64,000 bases of DNA from Palaemon carinicauda (taxonomy: Eukaryota > Arthropoda > Malacostraca > Decapoda > Palaemonidae): contig NC_090729.1 in NCBI RefSeq assembly GCF_036898095.1, positions 62,339,436-62,403,435 of the forward strand, given 5' to 3'. A model generated the notes under the pieces. It was not told the DNA's origin. It saw only the letters and a program-made list of their open reading frames with translations, and did no database searches. Positions 36,949 through 50,707 of the stretch are shown here, piece by piece. Positions within the stretch are counted from its first letter, which is position 1. Every line of letters begins with the position of its first letter. The position numbers and the translations under genes were made by a program.

Positions 36949-38280
36949 TTAACCCTGGGAAGGTACGCTACTCGGACACCCCTTTAAGGGTATACTCGGT
37001 CGCACGCGACCCCGACTCAAAAAAAAATTCGGGAAAAATTTAGTTATGCATCAATCTGTATTGTTTGACTTGCTAAAAATACTTCAAAGAATGGTAAAAG
37101 CTACTGAAAATATAAATAATACCCATCTACAAAATAACTATTTATTGGAAATATATTAAAAATTTAAGTATACAAAAAAAAGACTTGACGTAAATATTCA
37201 CAAAAAATAGAAATATACATATACCCATAAATCCCTTTAGGCACACCTTCTTAGATGGCAAAACAATAGCGTGTAATTGCTGGAAATGAGTTGGACCCAT
37301 AGAAGTCAAGATCTGAAATGAAAAAAAAAGGTAATTTTTTTTTGGCCAAAAAACTAGTCCCTGTTTCACTTATTTTTTCTGGTACCTAAATGAAATAGGA
37401 AGAGGCTAATTTCTTTATAGAATAGACTCATATTATCCTAGAACAGAAATACATAATAAAATGTGCACTAAGATGTAATCTACTGTTATATCAGGGGCGA
37501 GATTTAAAGGTCATTTTTTGACGGCCTAGTTTCACAATGTAAATTTCTTATGAAAATCATTGTATCTCCTATGAAATATGATATTTATGCATTAAAATAT
37601 ACCAAAATATCACGAATTCTATACAGAACAAGAATATATAGAGATATGCCAACTTACCTTTCGGGTATATCAACAAAATGGCTGCAGACCTCAAAAGCTC
37701 TTACAGCCCAATCTACCACTTGAAATGAAGAATGGGTATGTAAATTTCAAGGTGTTATTTATTTATCTAATTACTAGTGGATTGGAATAAAACTGATATG
37801 ATGGCTTTCTGGATGTTTGACAATTATTTTTATCATATAAAATTTAAATTCTCTGAAATAAATTTTAGATAAAAAATGGGTGATATCTATTTTGTAAAGA
37901 TTAAAATTTCAGTATTTATACAAACAAGTAGTAAAAAAGAAAGTTTCGTGATTTAACCTAGCTATAACTATCAGGTACAGTTCAGATACAAGACAGTTTG
38001 AAGCTAAAAACAAACAGACTTCCTGCTCCTCAAACAAGTGGTGTTTGTCATGTGGTCAGTCTTAGGTGGGCAGCTATGACAGTGAGTCCTTTCAGGAAGC
38101 TTGATGTGACCAACACAAAATTGATACCATACTTACAGCAAGAAAAAATAGAATTAGTAACTAATAAAAGTAAAAGGATATCAAATAGCAAATCGGTAGC
38201 CTATCAAAGTAAAATAAAATCAAAATAAGAAACTGCTGACCAATAAAAAGTAAAATAATATCAAATTATTATATATACAT

Positions 38281-38285
<5 letters not shown>

Positions 38286-38325
<40 letters not shown>
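38286..38325. repeat. (AAT)n microsatellite
   Basis: About 13 AAT units inside the piggyBac-like element. Confidence 0.95.
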
Positions 38326-38327
<2 letters not shown>

Positions 38328-38412
38328 CACTATATAAATCAATTTCAAGTACCTAATACACATAAGAAAAATATTGACAGATACGAAGGAGAAATTATCA
38401 GAGAAATAAATA

Positions 38413-38520
38413 TCAAACACATGAGGTTGCAAGCTCCATATTATCATCAACATCTCTTTTTAACTCTATTAGAAGTGTTTTGATGACATCCATGCTGAGG
38501 TAATACTGCCTGCTGGCCAT
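38413..38520 (-). pseudogene. Possible piggyBac transposase N-terminus
   Basis: 35 codons starting MASRQYYLSMDVIKTLL and ending at a TGA. The pattern MASR..LS.E…LL, followed by acidic residues (KRDVDDN), resembles the N-terminus of piggyBac-type transposases. It is the right distance inside the right terminus of the putative element and points inward. Everything downstream, including the catalytic domain, is missing. The match is short, so this is tentative. Confidence 0.4.
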
Positions 38521-38999
38521 TATTGAAGATAAATTCAAAATAAATAGAAAAAAATCAGAAATTTGCAAAAAATAAAAAAATTCAGAAATTAGCATTTGAG
38601 GGAAAATGGACCTCATGACAATATATGGCATTTAAACCAAAACCAATGTCATGCAAGGGGTAGACACACCATCCACCAACACTTTCCAACTATAAAGAAC
38701 CAAACAAGTATCAACACTGTTCAACAATTTATAATTATGTAATAACTTTGCTGTTTGATCACTTACCCCTATAAAGTTATTTCAGGGTCGAGGTCGACCC
38801 CTGGGGGGGTAAAAAAACGGGGAAGGAGGGAAGTTAGACGAAAATCAGTCCTAAAGCAGACAATGGCATGTAGACTAGTCACCCCTTGCAGGTCGATCAC
38901 TTCCATATTCGAGACAGCTGATGATTTATGGGGAAAAAACAGGTTTTGAACATGCTGTAGGGGTCGCATACGACCCATCATACCTGTCCAGGGTAATGT

Positions 39000-41000
39000 C
39001 TTCAATCATTCAAATGTTTCGTAGGAGCTTATTATATAGTCTCAAGGCTGCATATTTAAAGGCTCTGGAGCCTAAAGTAGACATAAATCTAGGTTCCAAC
39101 AGGTTCAAGCCATCTGTAACTATTCTCGTGTTAACAAAATTTGTTGGCTGCGCAATATGTAGAAATTCTCTTAAGTATATTGGCAGCCTGGTTCTGAAAA
39201 CTTGGTGGGTTATTGTACATATTTTAAATTAAGTCCTCGCTTTAATCGGCAGCCAGTGTAAATAATTTCTTATAGGGTTGATCATTTCTCTGGGTGGGAC
39301 ACCTTTCATCAGTTTTGCTCCTCTGTATATTATATTTTTTAATTTCTTAAGTTGCACTTTTGGTAAATTGTAATAGATAGAGTTGCAATAGTCAATCCTG
39401 GTAATAACAGTTTATCACAAGTTTCTTCACAGAATTTCCATCTAGGTACTTTTTTTATAAACTCAATATTTCTTAGATAACCAGCAGTTTTTATTACATT
39501 ATTTATTTGGGCATTTGGAAACAGGTCACAGTCAAGAAATACACCTAGTTCTCTAACTTTAGTCATTATTCATGTTCATTTGAGTATCTTCTAAGTTTCT
39601 CACGCTGTTTCTCTTGCCCACCACCATGAATCTAGTTTTGTTCTCATTTAATTTTATTTGTTTAAATGTCATCCATTCTCTAACACTATCAAGATTCGGT
39701 TTAGAGTTTCACTGTTGTCATGTATATCATTTATGGAGAAGCAAAATTGTGTGTCATCTGCAAATAGTTCAAACTTGACGCCATGCCTTTGAAGCATATA
39801 CAATGGACCAATAGTATAGATACAGAATAAGACTGGGCCAAGTACACTCCCCTGGGGTACCACTCTGTTTAAGGGTTCATATGATGAGTAAGAGTTTCCA
39901 ATTTGTACACAGTAATTTCTACCAACTAAGTAGTCTTTTAGGTATTCGAAGGCTTGATCTTCAACGCCGATGGATCGTAGATAATTTAGTAGCAGTTCAT
40001 ATACCACTGTATCAAAAGCAGCACCGAGATCGATCAGAATAAAGATACCACATTTTTTTCCATCCATCATTTCTAGCATATCATTTACAACAGAGCAGAT
40101 GGCTGCCTCTGTAGAATATGGTTTTCTGTAGGCAGATTGATTGTCAGGAAAAGCTTCTATTACTTCCAAGTGGCTGACTAGCTGTTCAAGAATTACATGT
40201 TCCAGCACTTTTGAGGTAAAGGATAGATTTGAAATAGGTCTATATGAGCTTACTTCCTGGTAGACCAGTGCATTTTCTCAGAACTGGTGTGACTATAGCC
40301 GTTTTCTCAGATTTAGGAAACTTACATTCATCAATGCTTTTATTTGCTATTCTCATTATTATTTCGGCTAGACTAGAAAAGTCTCTCCCTCTAATTATTT
40401 CAGATATTGGCACAGGATTGATCGCGCAGTTTGTTTTCTTTGCTATCTTGATAATTTTGGTGATATCTTGTTTTATGTTGTTAAATACTAATAATTTTGT
40501 CAGTGTGCCTGGTGTATCATTAATCTGATGTTGAGTATTTACGAATGACCTGGTTATATTTGCAATTTTTTTTTAAAGAATACTAGAAAATTATTTGCTA
40601 GTTCCTGGTCCCTGTATCCATCAGGTAGCTTCTTTTCTTTTACATTTCCCATTATAACATTCAGGAGACGATATCACTTATTTATGTCTGTTGCTGCTTC
40701 GAGGATCTTTCTATTATAGTTTACACTTTTTTTCTTCCTAGTAGGTATTTATATTGTCACGTAGCAGTTTTGTATTCTACCCAATTACTTTCCGTTTTTA
40801 ACCTATCCCACTTTTTTTTCTGTACGTCCTTTATCCTTCTTTTTTTCCAAAGTCTCTCCATCAAACCAAGGAGACTGGTCTTTTACGGTTATAGTCTTTT
40901 CCATTGTTGGGCACATGGTATCATATTCACTTTTCCTCACTCTATTATAAGAGGTCATAAGACAGTTAGCACACTTAACTTGCGTTTTGTAAATGAACAA
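39000..41000 (-). pseudogene. LINE ORF2 fragment, CR1/L2-like
   Basis: Minus-strand pieces follow the usual order. The linker between endonuclease and RT is at 40803-41000 (MCPTMEKTITVKDQSPWF). RT core is at 39669-40208 with FILIDLGAAFDTV (catalytic Asp), LLLNYLRSIGV, VPQGSVLGPVLF and FADDTQFCF. The thumb/C-terminal part runs through 39339-39566 (LGVFLDCDL, AGYLRNIEFIKK) and on to about 39010 (INPIRNYLHWLPIKAR). The YADD/FADDT form and the LHWLP motif suggest CR1/L2-type LINEs. Endonuclease is missing. At least three stops or shifts separate the pieces. It abuts the right end of the piggyBac-like element. Inactive. Confidence 0.85.
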
Positions 41001-41221
41001 GCAAAATAAGTATGAAAAAAAAATGTAGGAAGTCTAATGATCAATGTAATTTCATATGGTTATATGGAAAATCACTCGATGAAAAACAATAAATTGATTA
41101 TTGAAAAACTTTTATAGTAACATATGAACTTTCCGAAACACTGAAACCTTGTAATTTTTTTTAGCTAATTAATAGAGCACGCCGGCAATAGATAGTGTTG
41201 ATCAGACGTAAGATTTCATAT

Positions 41222-42275
<1,054 letters not shown>

Positions 42276-42339
<64 letters not shown>
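42276..42339. repeat. (GA)n microsatellite
   Basis: About 32 GA units. A short (CT) run follows at about 42526-42540. Confidence 0.97.
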
Positions 42340-42343
<4 letters not shown>

Positions 42344-42757
42344 ACTTCACTCTATTGTTCGTGGCTACGGTAAATAACACTCATATAATTTAATGAATTT
42401 CTCATAAACTGCATTTCACAAAAGTTTAATCTACGATGTTGCTAAATTATCCCTTCATTTTATCATTTATTTATTTCCTTATAACACTCGATATTTGTGA
42501 CAAGATATAATTGGTCAACTTATATTCTCTCTCTCTCTCTCAAATTTCATTAACTTTAAGTACAAATCCTTCATTCCCGAAGCCTCATAATTTTCATGTA
42601 AATATTTAAACTTTGATATTAGTTATAGGTAAATTACCTTTCATTTTGAGTTTCTTATGGTTCTCTAGGGTATCAATGACTTTAGTACATATATGAGTAG
42701 TGTTGTTATAATATCTCTCATAATTAGGCTAAAAATATAAATCAGTAAAAGATATAT

Positions 42758-42920
42758 CTTTAGGGCTGGAGCCATGTCGTCATTATGAAAGTTCCTCTTG
42801 GCAGTTTTCTACTTGGGATATTTCCTGAGAATTTTACCTGTAGACCTATCATGATGTTACTTCTGCTGCTTTAGAAGGACAGAAATTTGACATTCATACC
42901 TCCTAATAAGGTGACTAACA
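42758..42920 (+). repeat. Degenerate DIRS terminal-repeat relic
   Basis: GGGCTGGAGCCATGTCGTCA, then AGTTCCTCTTGGCAG, ACTTGGGATA and TTTCCTGAGAATTTTACC follow the same order and spacing as the left ITR of the DIRS element from 10411 (GGGCTCAAGCCATGGCGTCC, GGTTCCTTTTTGGTAG, CCTTGGGTATA, TTCCCAGAAAATTTAACC). Identity is perhaps two thirds with small gaps. No DIRS coding sequence lies next to it, so it looks like a solo, old terminus. Confidence 0.55.
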
Positions 42921-43258
42921 ATATCTCCAGACTTCATAGGATTTTTGCCACTGTCCTTCATTTTTGTGACGCCAGGGTTATTTATTCTGAAATTGAGTGT
43001 TTTCCAAATTCTATCTCCTCCCTTGATACTTGATATACAAATTTTTTTTTTCAGTCTTTCTTTTTCTTTTTTTTTTTGGCTACAGGAATTTTTTTAATAT
43101 GGTTGAAAAACTAACTTTATAAATCTTCAATGGAAAACTGAAAATAAAAAAAAAATTTTAAAAAATGGGAAAATGGGCTTCATTTTACATACCAAATTTT
43201 CATTGTTATATTTTCAAAACCATGGGAGAATATAAAATTTGAAAGTCAACAAACTTGA

Positions 43259-43329
43259 TACTACGGCCAACCAAGGGAAAGGCCCGTGCCAACAACAAGT
43301 GTTGGCTTTAATACCCCAACAACAACAAA
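43259..43329 (+). repeat. Isolated LINE 3' end (copy 2 of the double-hairpin tail)
   Basis: The same 66-70 base unit as 28444-28514 and 36170-36235, with one G missing in the first stem, followed by an AAC/A-rich tail. Nothing upstream resembles the LINE, so it is an extreme 5' truncation. Confidence 0.85.
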
Positions 43330-43712
43330 AAACTTGTTTTATTTTAAAAAGACAATATTAATAAATTTTTTTTATGATTTTCTTGTACCTTTTTGAATAT
43401 TAATAAAGCAAAACAATATTATTTATCATAATTTAATCACAAATGAAGATCCCTTTGCTCAATATCTTCCTTCTTCAGGTAAGACGGTCGCTCTTTCATC
43501 ATCTCTCTCCTTCACTAAGTCTGCTAATATTGCCTAATTTACCCATTTCTGAACTCTCATTAGAGTGAATTTTCTTCTCCCTTATGTTAGCAATATGTTG
43601 AAATTGTCTTTTTCTCTTGACATCATGAAAAACAGACTTTGTAAAAGCAAGTGATTGGCAAAGGTCAAACTCAAATGACTACTCTCTCTGAGGTTTGTGC
43701 TGGCACTGAAGG

Positions 43713-44008
43713 CCCAAGGGTGTAATTACCGTGTAATATATCGTCTTGTGATGCATGGAATCAATACAGATCCCAAGGGTGTAATTACCGTGTATTACAT
43801 TGTCTTGTGATGCAGGGAATCAATACAGATCCCAAGGGTGTAATTACCGTGTATTACATTGTCTTGTGATGCAGGGAATCAATACAGATCCCAAGGGTGT
43901 AATTACCGTGTAATACATCGTCTTGTGATGCAGGGAATCAATACAGATCCCAAGGGTGTAATTACCGTGTAATACATCGTCTTGTGATGCATGGAATCAA
44001 TAAAGATC
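43713..44008. repeat. 59-bp minisatellite, five copies
   Basis: Five head-to-tail units with starts at 43713, 43772, 43831, 43890 and 43949. Each begins CCCAAGGGTGTAATTACCGT and contains CTTGTGATGCA.GGAATCAAT. Units differ at only a few positions (TAATATATC, TATTACATT, TAATACATC variants). No spacers, so not a CRISPR-type array. Confidence 0.95.
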
Positions 44009-46879
44009 CCATAGCTCACAATTGGTTTTATATTAAAATGTAATAATTATCAAAATTTACAAAAGCACAAGAAATACTGCATTTTCTTGTAGGTAACAAT
44101 GTCTTTGATTTATTGAGCTACCTTTACTAATTACACTGTCACTATGAAAGTAAGTGGAATTTGACACAATATTTTGTAAGTGCATTCTCCAATGCCATAT
44201 GAAGCTCAGTGAATTTTTCAAGGTTATCAAGATTTTCGTCCTATACCGCCATATATTAGCATACCAGCCGGGCTCCTTGAAACAACTACAGTTATCATTC
44301 CCCGAATAGAGTAAACCTCATGTCGAAGGATATATATGATAGGATTGGAGGTGCGGTAGGGCTGTTATAACTCCGATACCAGTGTGTTACTGTAAACACG
44401 TTCTCTGGTTAACCATTCTTTATTGCAGCTGATATCTTGATTGCATGCTTTGGAGGTTTTTTGCTTTGTTTTCAAAAGTTTTTGTGTGTTTTTTGGGATT
44501 CATGGATGCTTCTGCTTCTTTCTCATCGGTTGAGTACAATGCCGTTTGCTGGTGGAGGATTTCGCATCTCCCATTTTATAATTTTTGCATTGCATTTGTT
44601 TTTTTGTTTCTCCACCGCCTCATGGTCAGAGCTTGTTGCTCATATTTCCAAATTCCTCAGTGTTTTATATGAATTTCTTAGCTAGCCTTGTTGAAGTGTG
44701 TTGTCTATATACTTTTGCTTAATTGCATGTTTGTGTTACCTGGTCTATGGCCTAAGCTAATTGATTTCACCTAGTCTATGGACTAGAGTAGCTAATTATT
44801 CTGTACCCACCTCGGCTTCTTGCCACAAAACCGTAAGGTTTTCGTGGTGGCTGGCATACCTACCTGTCTATTGACAGAATAGGAAATATTTTGTTAAATA
44901 TAACGAATCTTTTCATAACCTGAAATGATTATTCAATATAGAAATAAAGACATGTGACCTCCAAATGAATAAATGAGAGATGTTTCCACATCCATATCTT
45001 GCTGCATTTGCTCTTTTTTCCCAGTGGATGTTTTCCATAAGACTACGTTTAAAGTTAGTCTCGGGTCATTCGTGGATATTCACTGAAAAAAAAAAAAAAA
45101 AGTCTTTGATGGTGATCATCTCTGAATTCATGTAACCTAAATAAAGTATAACCTTTTTCGCATGCATGATGGTGTATTTGAGCTCCGTCTCTTTTAAAGG
45201 TAATATAAATATATCCTAAGAAATGTAAGTACATCGTATATATTGAATTTGTCGTTGCTGAAATAATTGTCTGTGGCTTTATGTTAGGATTCACTAAAAT
45301 TATTTATATTTATTCAATTGTTTTGGGCTATGACAGAAAACTCTTCCATTCCATTTTAGTAATTTTAGGCAAAAAGCTGAACAAAAAAGGTACAAGGAAT
45401 GACAAATAAAACTAATAATGAATAACTAGGGGATGTATGCTGTACTTTAGATTTTAACCTCCCTATGACATGCCTTAAAACATCTAGAAATACATTAAAT
45501 GTAAAAGCAATGATTGCAGTACAAAAAATATTATATCACAAAAAACAAAATGAACCGATGTTTGCTATTTTAGAAAAAGGAGGACCTTAGTGTCGGCAGC
45601 TTCAAATTGTACCAATTTGGAACAATATTACTGCAGGTGGCAACACTGCTTGATGATCCTTGATTTATAGACCTTTGGTAAGAAGCAGCATTTAACAGAC
45701 AGAACAAATATGCTTCTTCCTTTGTTCTTCACAAATTGATAAACTGGAGTCAAACTGCAAAAAATAGACATTAAGCTGGCAGAGTTAGCTTTTGATAACA
45801 AAAAAGAGACAATTAATTGTTCTGAATACGTTTATGCAGGAGGGAACTCCACAAAGTCTCTCACTTATGATAGCCATTGTACAATAATTCTAATATTTTG
45901 CAGTTGATATTGTAACAGTTATTCATTAATGACTCTGTGGTGAATGGCGACATTATAAAGGCTGACTTGGACTGATTTGTCCAGTCATACGTTATCAAAA
46001 ATATTATTGAAATTTTTAATGTTTTTATGTAAATAATTCTAATAAAAAAAAATAAAAAATCTAAGTAGGAATAATTTTCGGTGTAATGTACTTACTTCTC
46101 TTGAAGTCATTATAGGACTTCTACCTTTTCCACTTATCCCTCATCCCAGAGTCCAAATGTCTCCTGGGAGAAACAAACTAAAATAATTTTGGGTCCTGTA
46201 TGGAGAAATTATCTCATACTGATAAACAATTTCTCTTTTAATTTAGGTGATACTTACAATTTTACGAGTATAGTCAGACAAAATTGTCTACTTGTCATAC
46301 CATAAAAAACAAATGATTTCAACTCTAACTAATCTTGCTTGCTTGATTTTAGAGCAGCACTTACACAGATGTGCAAGGCACGGGCTCTTGCTCTAATGGC
46401 AGACTATAAGTGGAATAATATGTGAAAATGAAGGTTGCTAATCGAAATCATCGGAAATGAAACTATTTAGACAGGTAAATTCCATAAGCAGGAATTATCT
46501 TCATGAAAATAATTATCTTAATCAAAATTTTGGGAATGAATTGTGCGAAATTCCCATTTGATATTGATTTACATAAATATAATATGATTTAGACAAATGC
46601 AGTCTCTTTCTTCTCAGAAATTGGTAAAAAGTTCTGTCATATTCTTTTTATTTTAGTCCATTGCTTAGTGTCAATGAGAGTTTGTAAACTGCCTCAATTT
46701 TAAATTCTCTTTCACATAATAATGAATATGAATTATTAATGATTCTAACCAGTAAAACCATGCGGCATGATGTAGTGTTTTCTTCACTAGGTGGTGGTGG
46801 TGGTACACAACCTTTCAATTTTGCATCATCAGAAAACAGATTATTTGCATCTCTTAATTCCTGCAATTTAAGGCTTTAT
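44009..46879. other. Intergenic, no gene recognised
   Basis: AT-rich. Overlapping plus-strand frames at 44437-44685 encode Phe/Leu-rich peptides without a known domain, and no other gene signal is seen in this 2.9 kb. Confidence 0.5.
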
Positions 46880-47139
46880 TGTCTATTTCAAATATGGCCA
46901 CAAAGTATTCAATGGGTATAAATCCTCCTGAGAATGCTCATCCTAGCCCTCAAAACCTACAAGTTACTTCAAATGCTGTTCTCCTGTTCCCTACAGGACC
47001 TAGTGGATCCGTTTGTCGTATAGTATTAGGTATTTGGAGTATAACACTGTGCAATCCATATCATTTGTCAAAACCAAATTACAGAAGCACTTATAGGAAA
47101 GCCTTTGATTTCCTATTGAAAGCCGTAATAATATCTTCA

Positions 47140-47330
47140 TTCTTTCAAAGGATGTCTAGCTTATGGTATAGCTCTAGAACCTACAGTAGACATATATATC
47201 TTGGTTCCAATAACTTGAAACCATCTGTAAGTATTGTCATGTTGTCTTTAATTTGTCTCACAAACATAAGGTCAGCAAACAATGCGCATATTAACAATTT
47301 TGCTGAAAATCTCTCTGAATTTCATGATGT
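47140..47330 (-). pseudogene. Second CR1/L2-like LINE fragment (C-terminal part)
   Basis: DNA here (CTAGAACCTACAGTAGACAT…TTGGTTCCAATAACTTGAAA…CCATCTGTAA) aligns with 39065-39130 of the other LINE fragment, which reads GGAGCCTAAAGTAGACATAA…GGTTCCAACAGGTTCAAGCC…ATCTGTAA. The orientation is the same (gene on minus strand). It probably extends left toward 46900. Old and incomplete. Confidence 0.55.
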
Positions 47331-47354
47331 TTACCAGAAAATATCATTATTTAA

Positions 47355-47690
<336 letters not shown>

Positions 47691-47949
47691 AGTACAGATT
47701 TTTTTCTGATGTGATCTCCTTTAGCACCCCTTAAGTGATATATACCAGAACTACATATGTGCTACCTTACCAGGGATGAAACTCGAGCATGTGTCATATG
47801 GCCATTACCTTGAATACTGCTGCTTTTTAACTTAGATTACCTGAAAACTTTCTCCAATTTCCTTGAATTTTAAAACTGAAATTACCTCGAAACCATGAAC
47901 ATTATCGCTAACGAAGGTAATTACCTTAAAAGTTTAAACCTTGTTCCTT

Positions 47950-48360
47950 ACTCAAATCCATATCATCCTTCAAAAATTGATAAACAGGAGTTAAAAAGGC
48001 AGTGGGTCTGTCTGGTGACGTAGAATTTCCTTAGTTGGTCAATCCATTGTCTTATTTTCTTTCCCCTGCTTCTTCTTTTGTAATCACTATGGACCCATTC
48101 AGTTATTATTATGTCGGTCTGTTGTCTTTCCTTCTCATTATATGTCCTCTCCATGACCATTTTTTTCTTGTCGTTTGAATACCCTCTACTTTAGTTTGTT
48201 CTCGTATTATCCACGTTGCTCTTTTACTGTCTCTTAGTTTTATTCATATCATTAGTCTTTCCACAGCTCTTCAAGATGTAACTAGCTTGTGTTTTGAAGT
48301 TTTAGTAAGGATCAAAGTTTCTGATACACATGGTAATACTGGTAGGACGATTTTATCAAA
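47950..48360 (-). pseudogene. LINE ORF2 C-terminal fragment, RTE-like (second copy)
   Basis: The minus strand at 47963-48160 reads MVMERTYNEKERQQTDIIIT, then EWVHSDYKRRSRGKKIRQWI, matching the C-terminal M.D.RW…W.P…KRSRG…RW pattern of LINE ORF2. DNA alignment to 28690-29110 is evident across most of the length (shared CTTCTTCTT, CTCTTAGT.TTATTCA, TTCTGAT.CA). Both copies are decayed. Confidence 0.6.
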
Positions 48361-50404
48361 TAGTTTACTTTTTTGGAAAAAGTGGTATTTCACCTTTCTT
48401 AACCCATTTTATTTACCAAAACTGATATTTTAACATTGTGAAAGTCATTTACCCATGTTTCAGGTAATGCTAATATGTGAAAATATTTCTCATTTATCAA
48501 TTGGACTGAATATTTCCTTAGACACAATTCATGACATCATTGGCATCAATGGTCGTCTTTTCTGCTAATGTCATCAATTCCAGATCATAAGATATGAAAT
48601 TTCTTTATTCACTATAAGGTCGAATAGTTTGTTCAACTCACTCCAATTTATACATTTTATCTGTTGTGAGTTGTGTTTCTTGGTGGTTTGATTTCCTGAT
48701 AATTACATATGGTTAATTTATCTCTGCAGTTTTATGAGAAAATGTTCATGGGGGTTGTTTGGGGGTGTGCTGACACACAGCTTGAATGACACCAGCACCA
48801 GGACATATGAGAGAGATACTATTTCTTGTTTTGGCAAAGATGACCCTCTGGGATGCAAGGGAAGCTTACTGATTTACTATACAACGTTCCTTTCTCCACA
48901 TCCCTCTTTATGAAGCTTTATTTGTAGGGGACTATCAAGTCACAGAAAAAGCTTATTCCAAAGAAGCTCTTGAGGATTAATAGTAGGAAGGATCCAAATC
49001 TAATAGAAGCGTATGGGGATCGGCATTTTGGGCACTTGTAGATTAATGCGCCACACACATTGGTCTAGTTTTTGTAGACCCTTTTCTTATCTACAAAGGA
49101 GAAACCTCCTTGACCAGCGAGGAATATCCTTGGTCCTCTACATCTGCCATAATCAACTGCTCATAACTCAAATCACTGGAGGAAAATGAAGAACAACTGA
49201 AGTTCTCGAACTCTGAAACATGATCCTCATTCTGTAAAGCAACAGATGCTAAACTATCAGGGCTACCAAACAAATGCTTCAGTTTACTTTCTTCTATGGA
49301 GGATGAGATAAAGGCAGGAACAATCCCGCTTAGCCTTATTCTTTCTACAACCTTTATACTTTAATTCTGCAGAGAAGACATCCACTCCATAAAAACATCA
49401 CAACGAGATATCATATCAAACTTGATTAAGACCCATTCAGAGAATATTAATGAATTGTTTTTGATATTATTGATTACGCTACCTCCCTATCAGGCATATA
49501 GCTAAAGCATAATCATTCGTGGATTTGAGAGCTTAAAAATAATTATACTTCTTGACTGCAAATAGGGATAAATAATTAGAAATGAAGTTTAAAAGGGCAA
49601 AGACACCCAGTAGGTTGGGATATGCCTCAAAGGTTATGTTAGGTGGGGAAAATTAGGTTAGGTGGTGTTTTTTTGCTATGTTCTGCATTATTTGTTCAAT
49701 GATTCAAAATATTATATATGTATTATACATATGTAATACCTTCATCATATAAAAATTTCAAGTCATTCCATCAAAAGCTTTTGGATTTATTGGCCAAGGT
49801 ATATGTTTCTCCACTCATATGATGCCAATTGTATTGAAAAGCATACCATCAAAACCTCTTTATAAATCGAATATATTTTTTCACTGATTTTTTTTTTTTA
49901 TAATTTTCTTCGTCATGAAAAAAGAGAAAGGGGAAATTCAAATTTCCATTACAAAAAAACTGTGAGATCTCTATTTTTCTTTTCATTGATATTTTCTCTT
50001 TAAAATTGAACGATAAGTAAGTGAGAAAAATGTACCTAAGTGTGATTAAATATGTTTTAAGTTTTAAACTCGCTTTTATGATAACCTTACTTTGTGCTTT
50101 TATTGTTTATTCCTACACGAGGGCTCCATAAGAAAAGGTATTTAAGCCATAAGTTTACCGATACACCTGGTGTAAGTGTTTCATGAGGTGCCAGTTGCCT
50201 CTCTTTGTTGCAAGAGTTTTATTTAGAATGTTCCAGCTTTGTCTTCTTTTCCATGTTTCCCTCTCTTCTTGGCAATTTTTTTTAGCTCTCTGCCAACTTT
50301 TTGTTTTTCCTTTGACCTTAGGTTCACGAGGACATTGTAAAAATGTGATGTACATATGAACAGCAATTAAACAAAGACACATACAATATAACTTCTAAAC
50401 ATCT
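48361..50404. other. Intergenic, no gene recognised
   Basis: A 60-codon minus-strand frame (49091-49273) is Ser/Asp/Glu rich; it could be a transposase N-terminus fragment but shows no diagnostic motif. The short phrase GGTTATGTTAGGTGGGGAA near 49630 recurs near 955 and (less well) 25148. Confidence 0.5.
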
Positions 50405-50707
50405 TTGGAAACTGGCTGGTCTTTTCGTAGATCGTACTTTGTGTTAGCCTACCTTCTACCAGTGTCTCCCATCTCTGACAGAAGTACGAGATATCGGAAA
50501 TTAAGCGAAAAAAAAAAAAAAAATCGTTATATATCTGCAGATAAAATCACACACAAAGACAATTCTGTCGAACTCAGTTATGCAGACGATGCTGTAAGAA
50601 TTATGTCATTATTTATTGACCACTCTAGATTCATTACTTGTAAATATAAATGCCTGAAACTTCTGGAGAGTATATATGATATGTTTATGCATACAGAGAA
50701 ACTATAA
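50405..50707 (+). pseudogene. Possible reverse transcriptase YADD fragment
   Basis: A 100-codon frame containing VELSYADDAVRIMSLF. YADD with a preceding hydrophobic pair is the RT active-site pattern, and RT sequences often read L.YADD…. No other RT motif is found nearby, so this may be chance. Confidence 0.25.

Larger units (their letters stand above)
36953..38993 (-). mobile_element. piggyBac-like element, internally deleted
   Basis: The left end is TTAA (36949-36952) then CCCTGGGAAGGTACGCT. The right end, read on the minus strand, is CCCTGGACAGGTATGATGGG. CCC ends at a TTAA target are the piggyBac signature; the right flank is TAAT, so one target copy seems mutated. Near each end is a subterminal palindrome, GGTCGCACGCGACC on the left (37000-37013) and GGTCGCATACGACC on the right (38962-38975). 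Only a 35-codon start of a transposase-like frame survives (38413-38520). The rest of the 2 kb is AT-rich with an (AAT)n run. The class rests on the termini. Confidence 0.68.

Noticed and set aside
43713..44008. Regular repeats that could suggest a CRISPR array
   Set aside because: Units are contiguous with no spacers, and the genome is eukaryotic.
44437..44685. Two overlapping Phe/Leu-rich frames that could be a small membrane protein
   Set aside because: Composition reflects T-rich DNA, both phases are open equally, and there is no homology or context.
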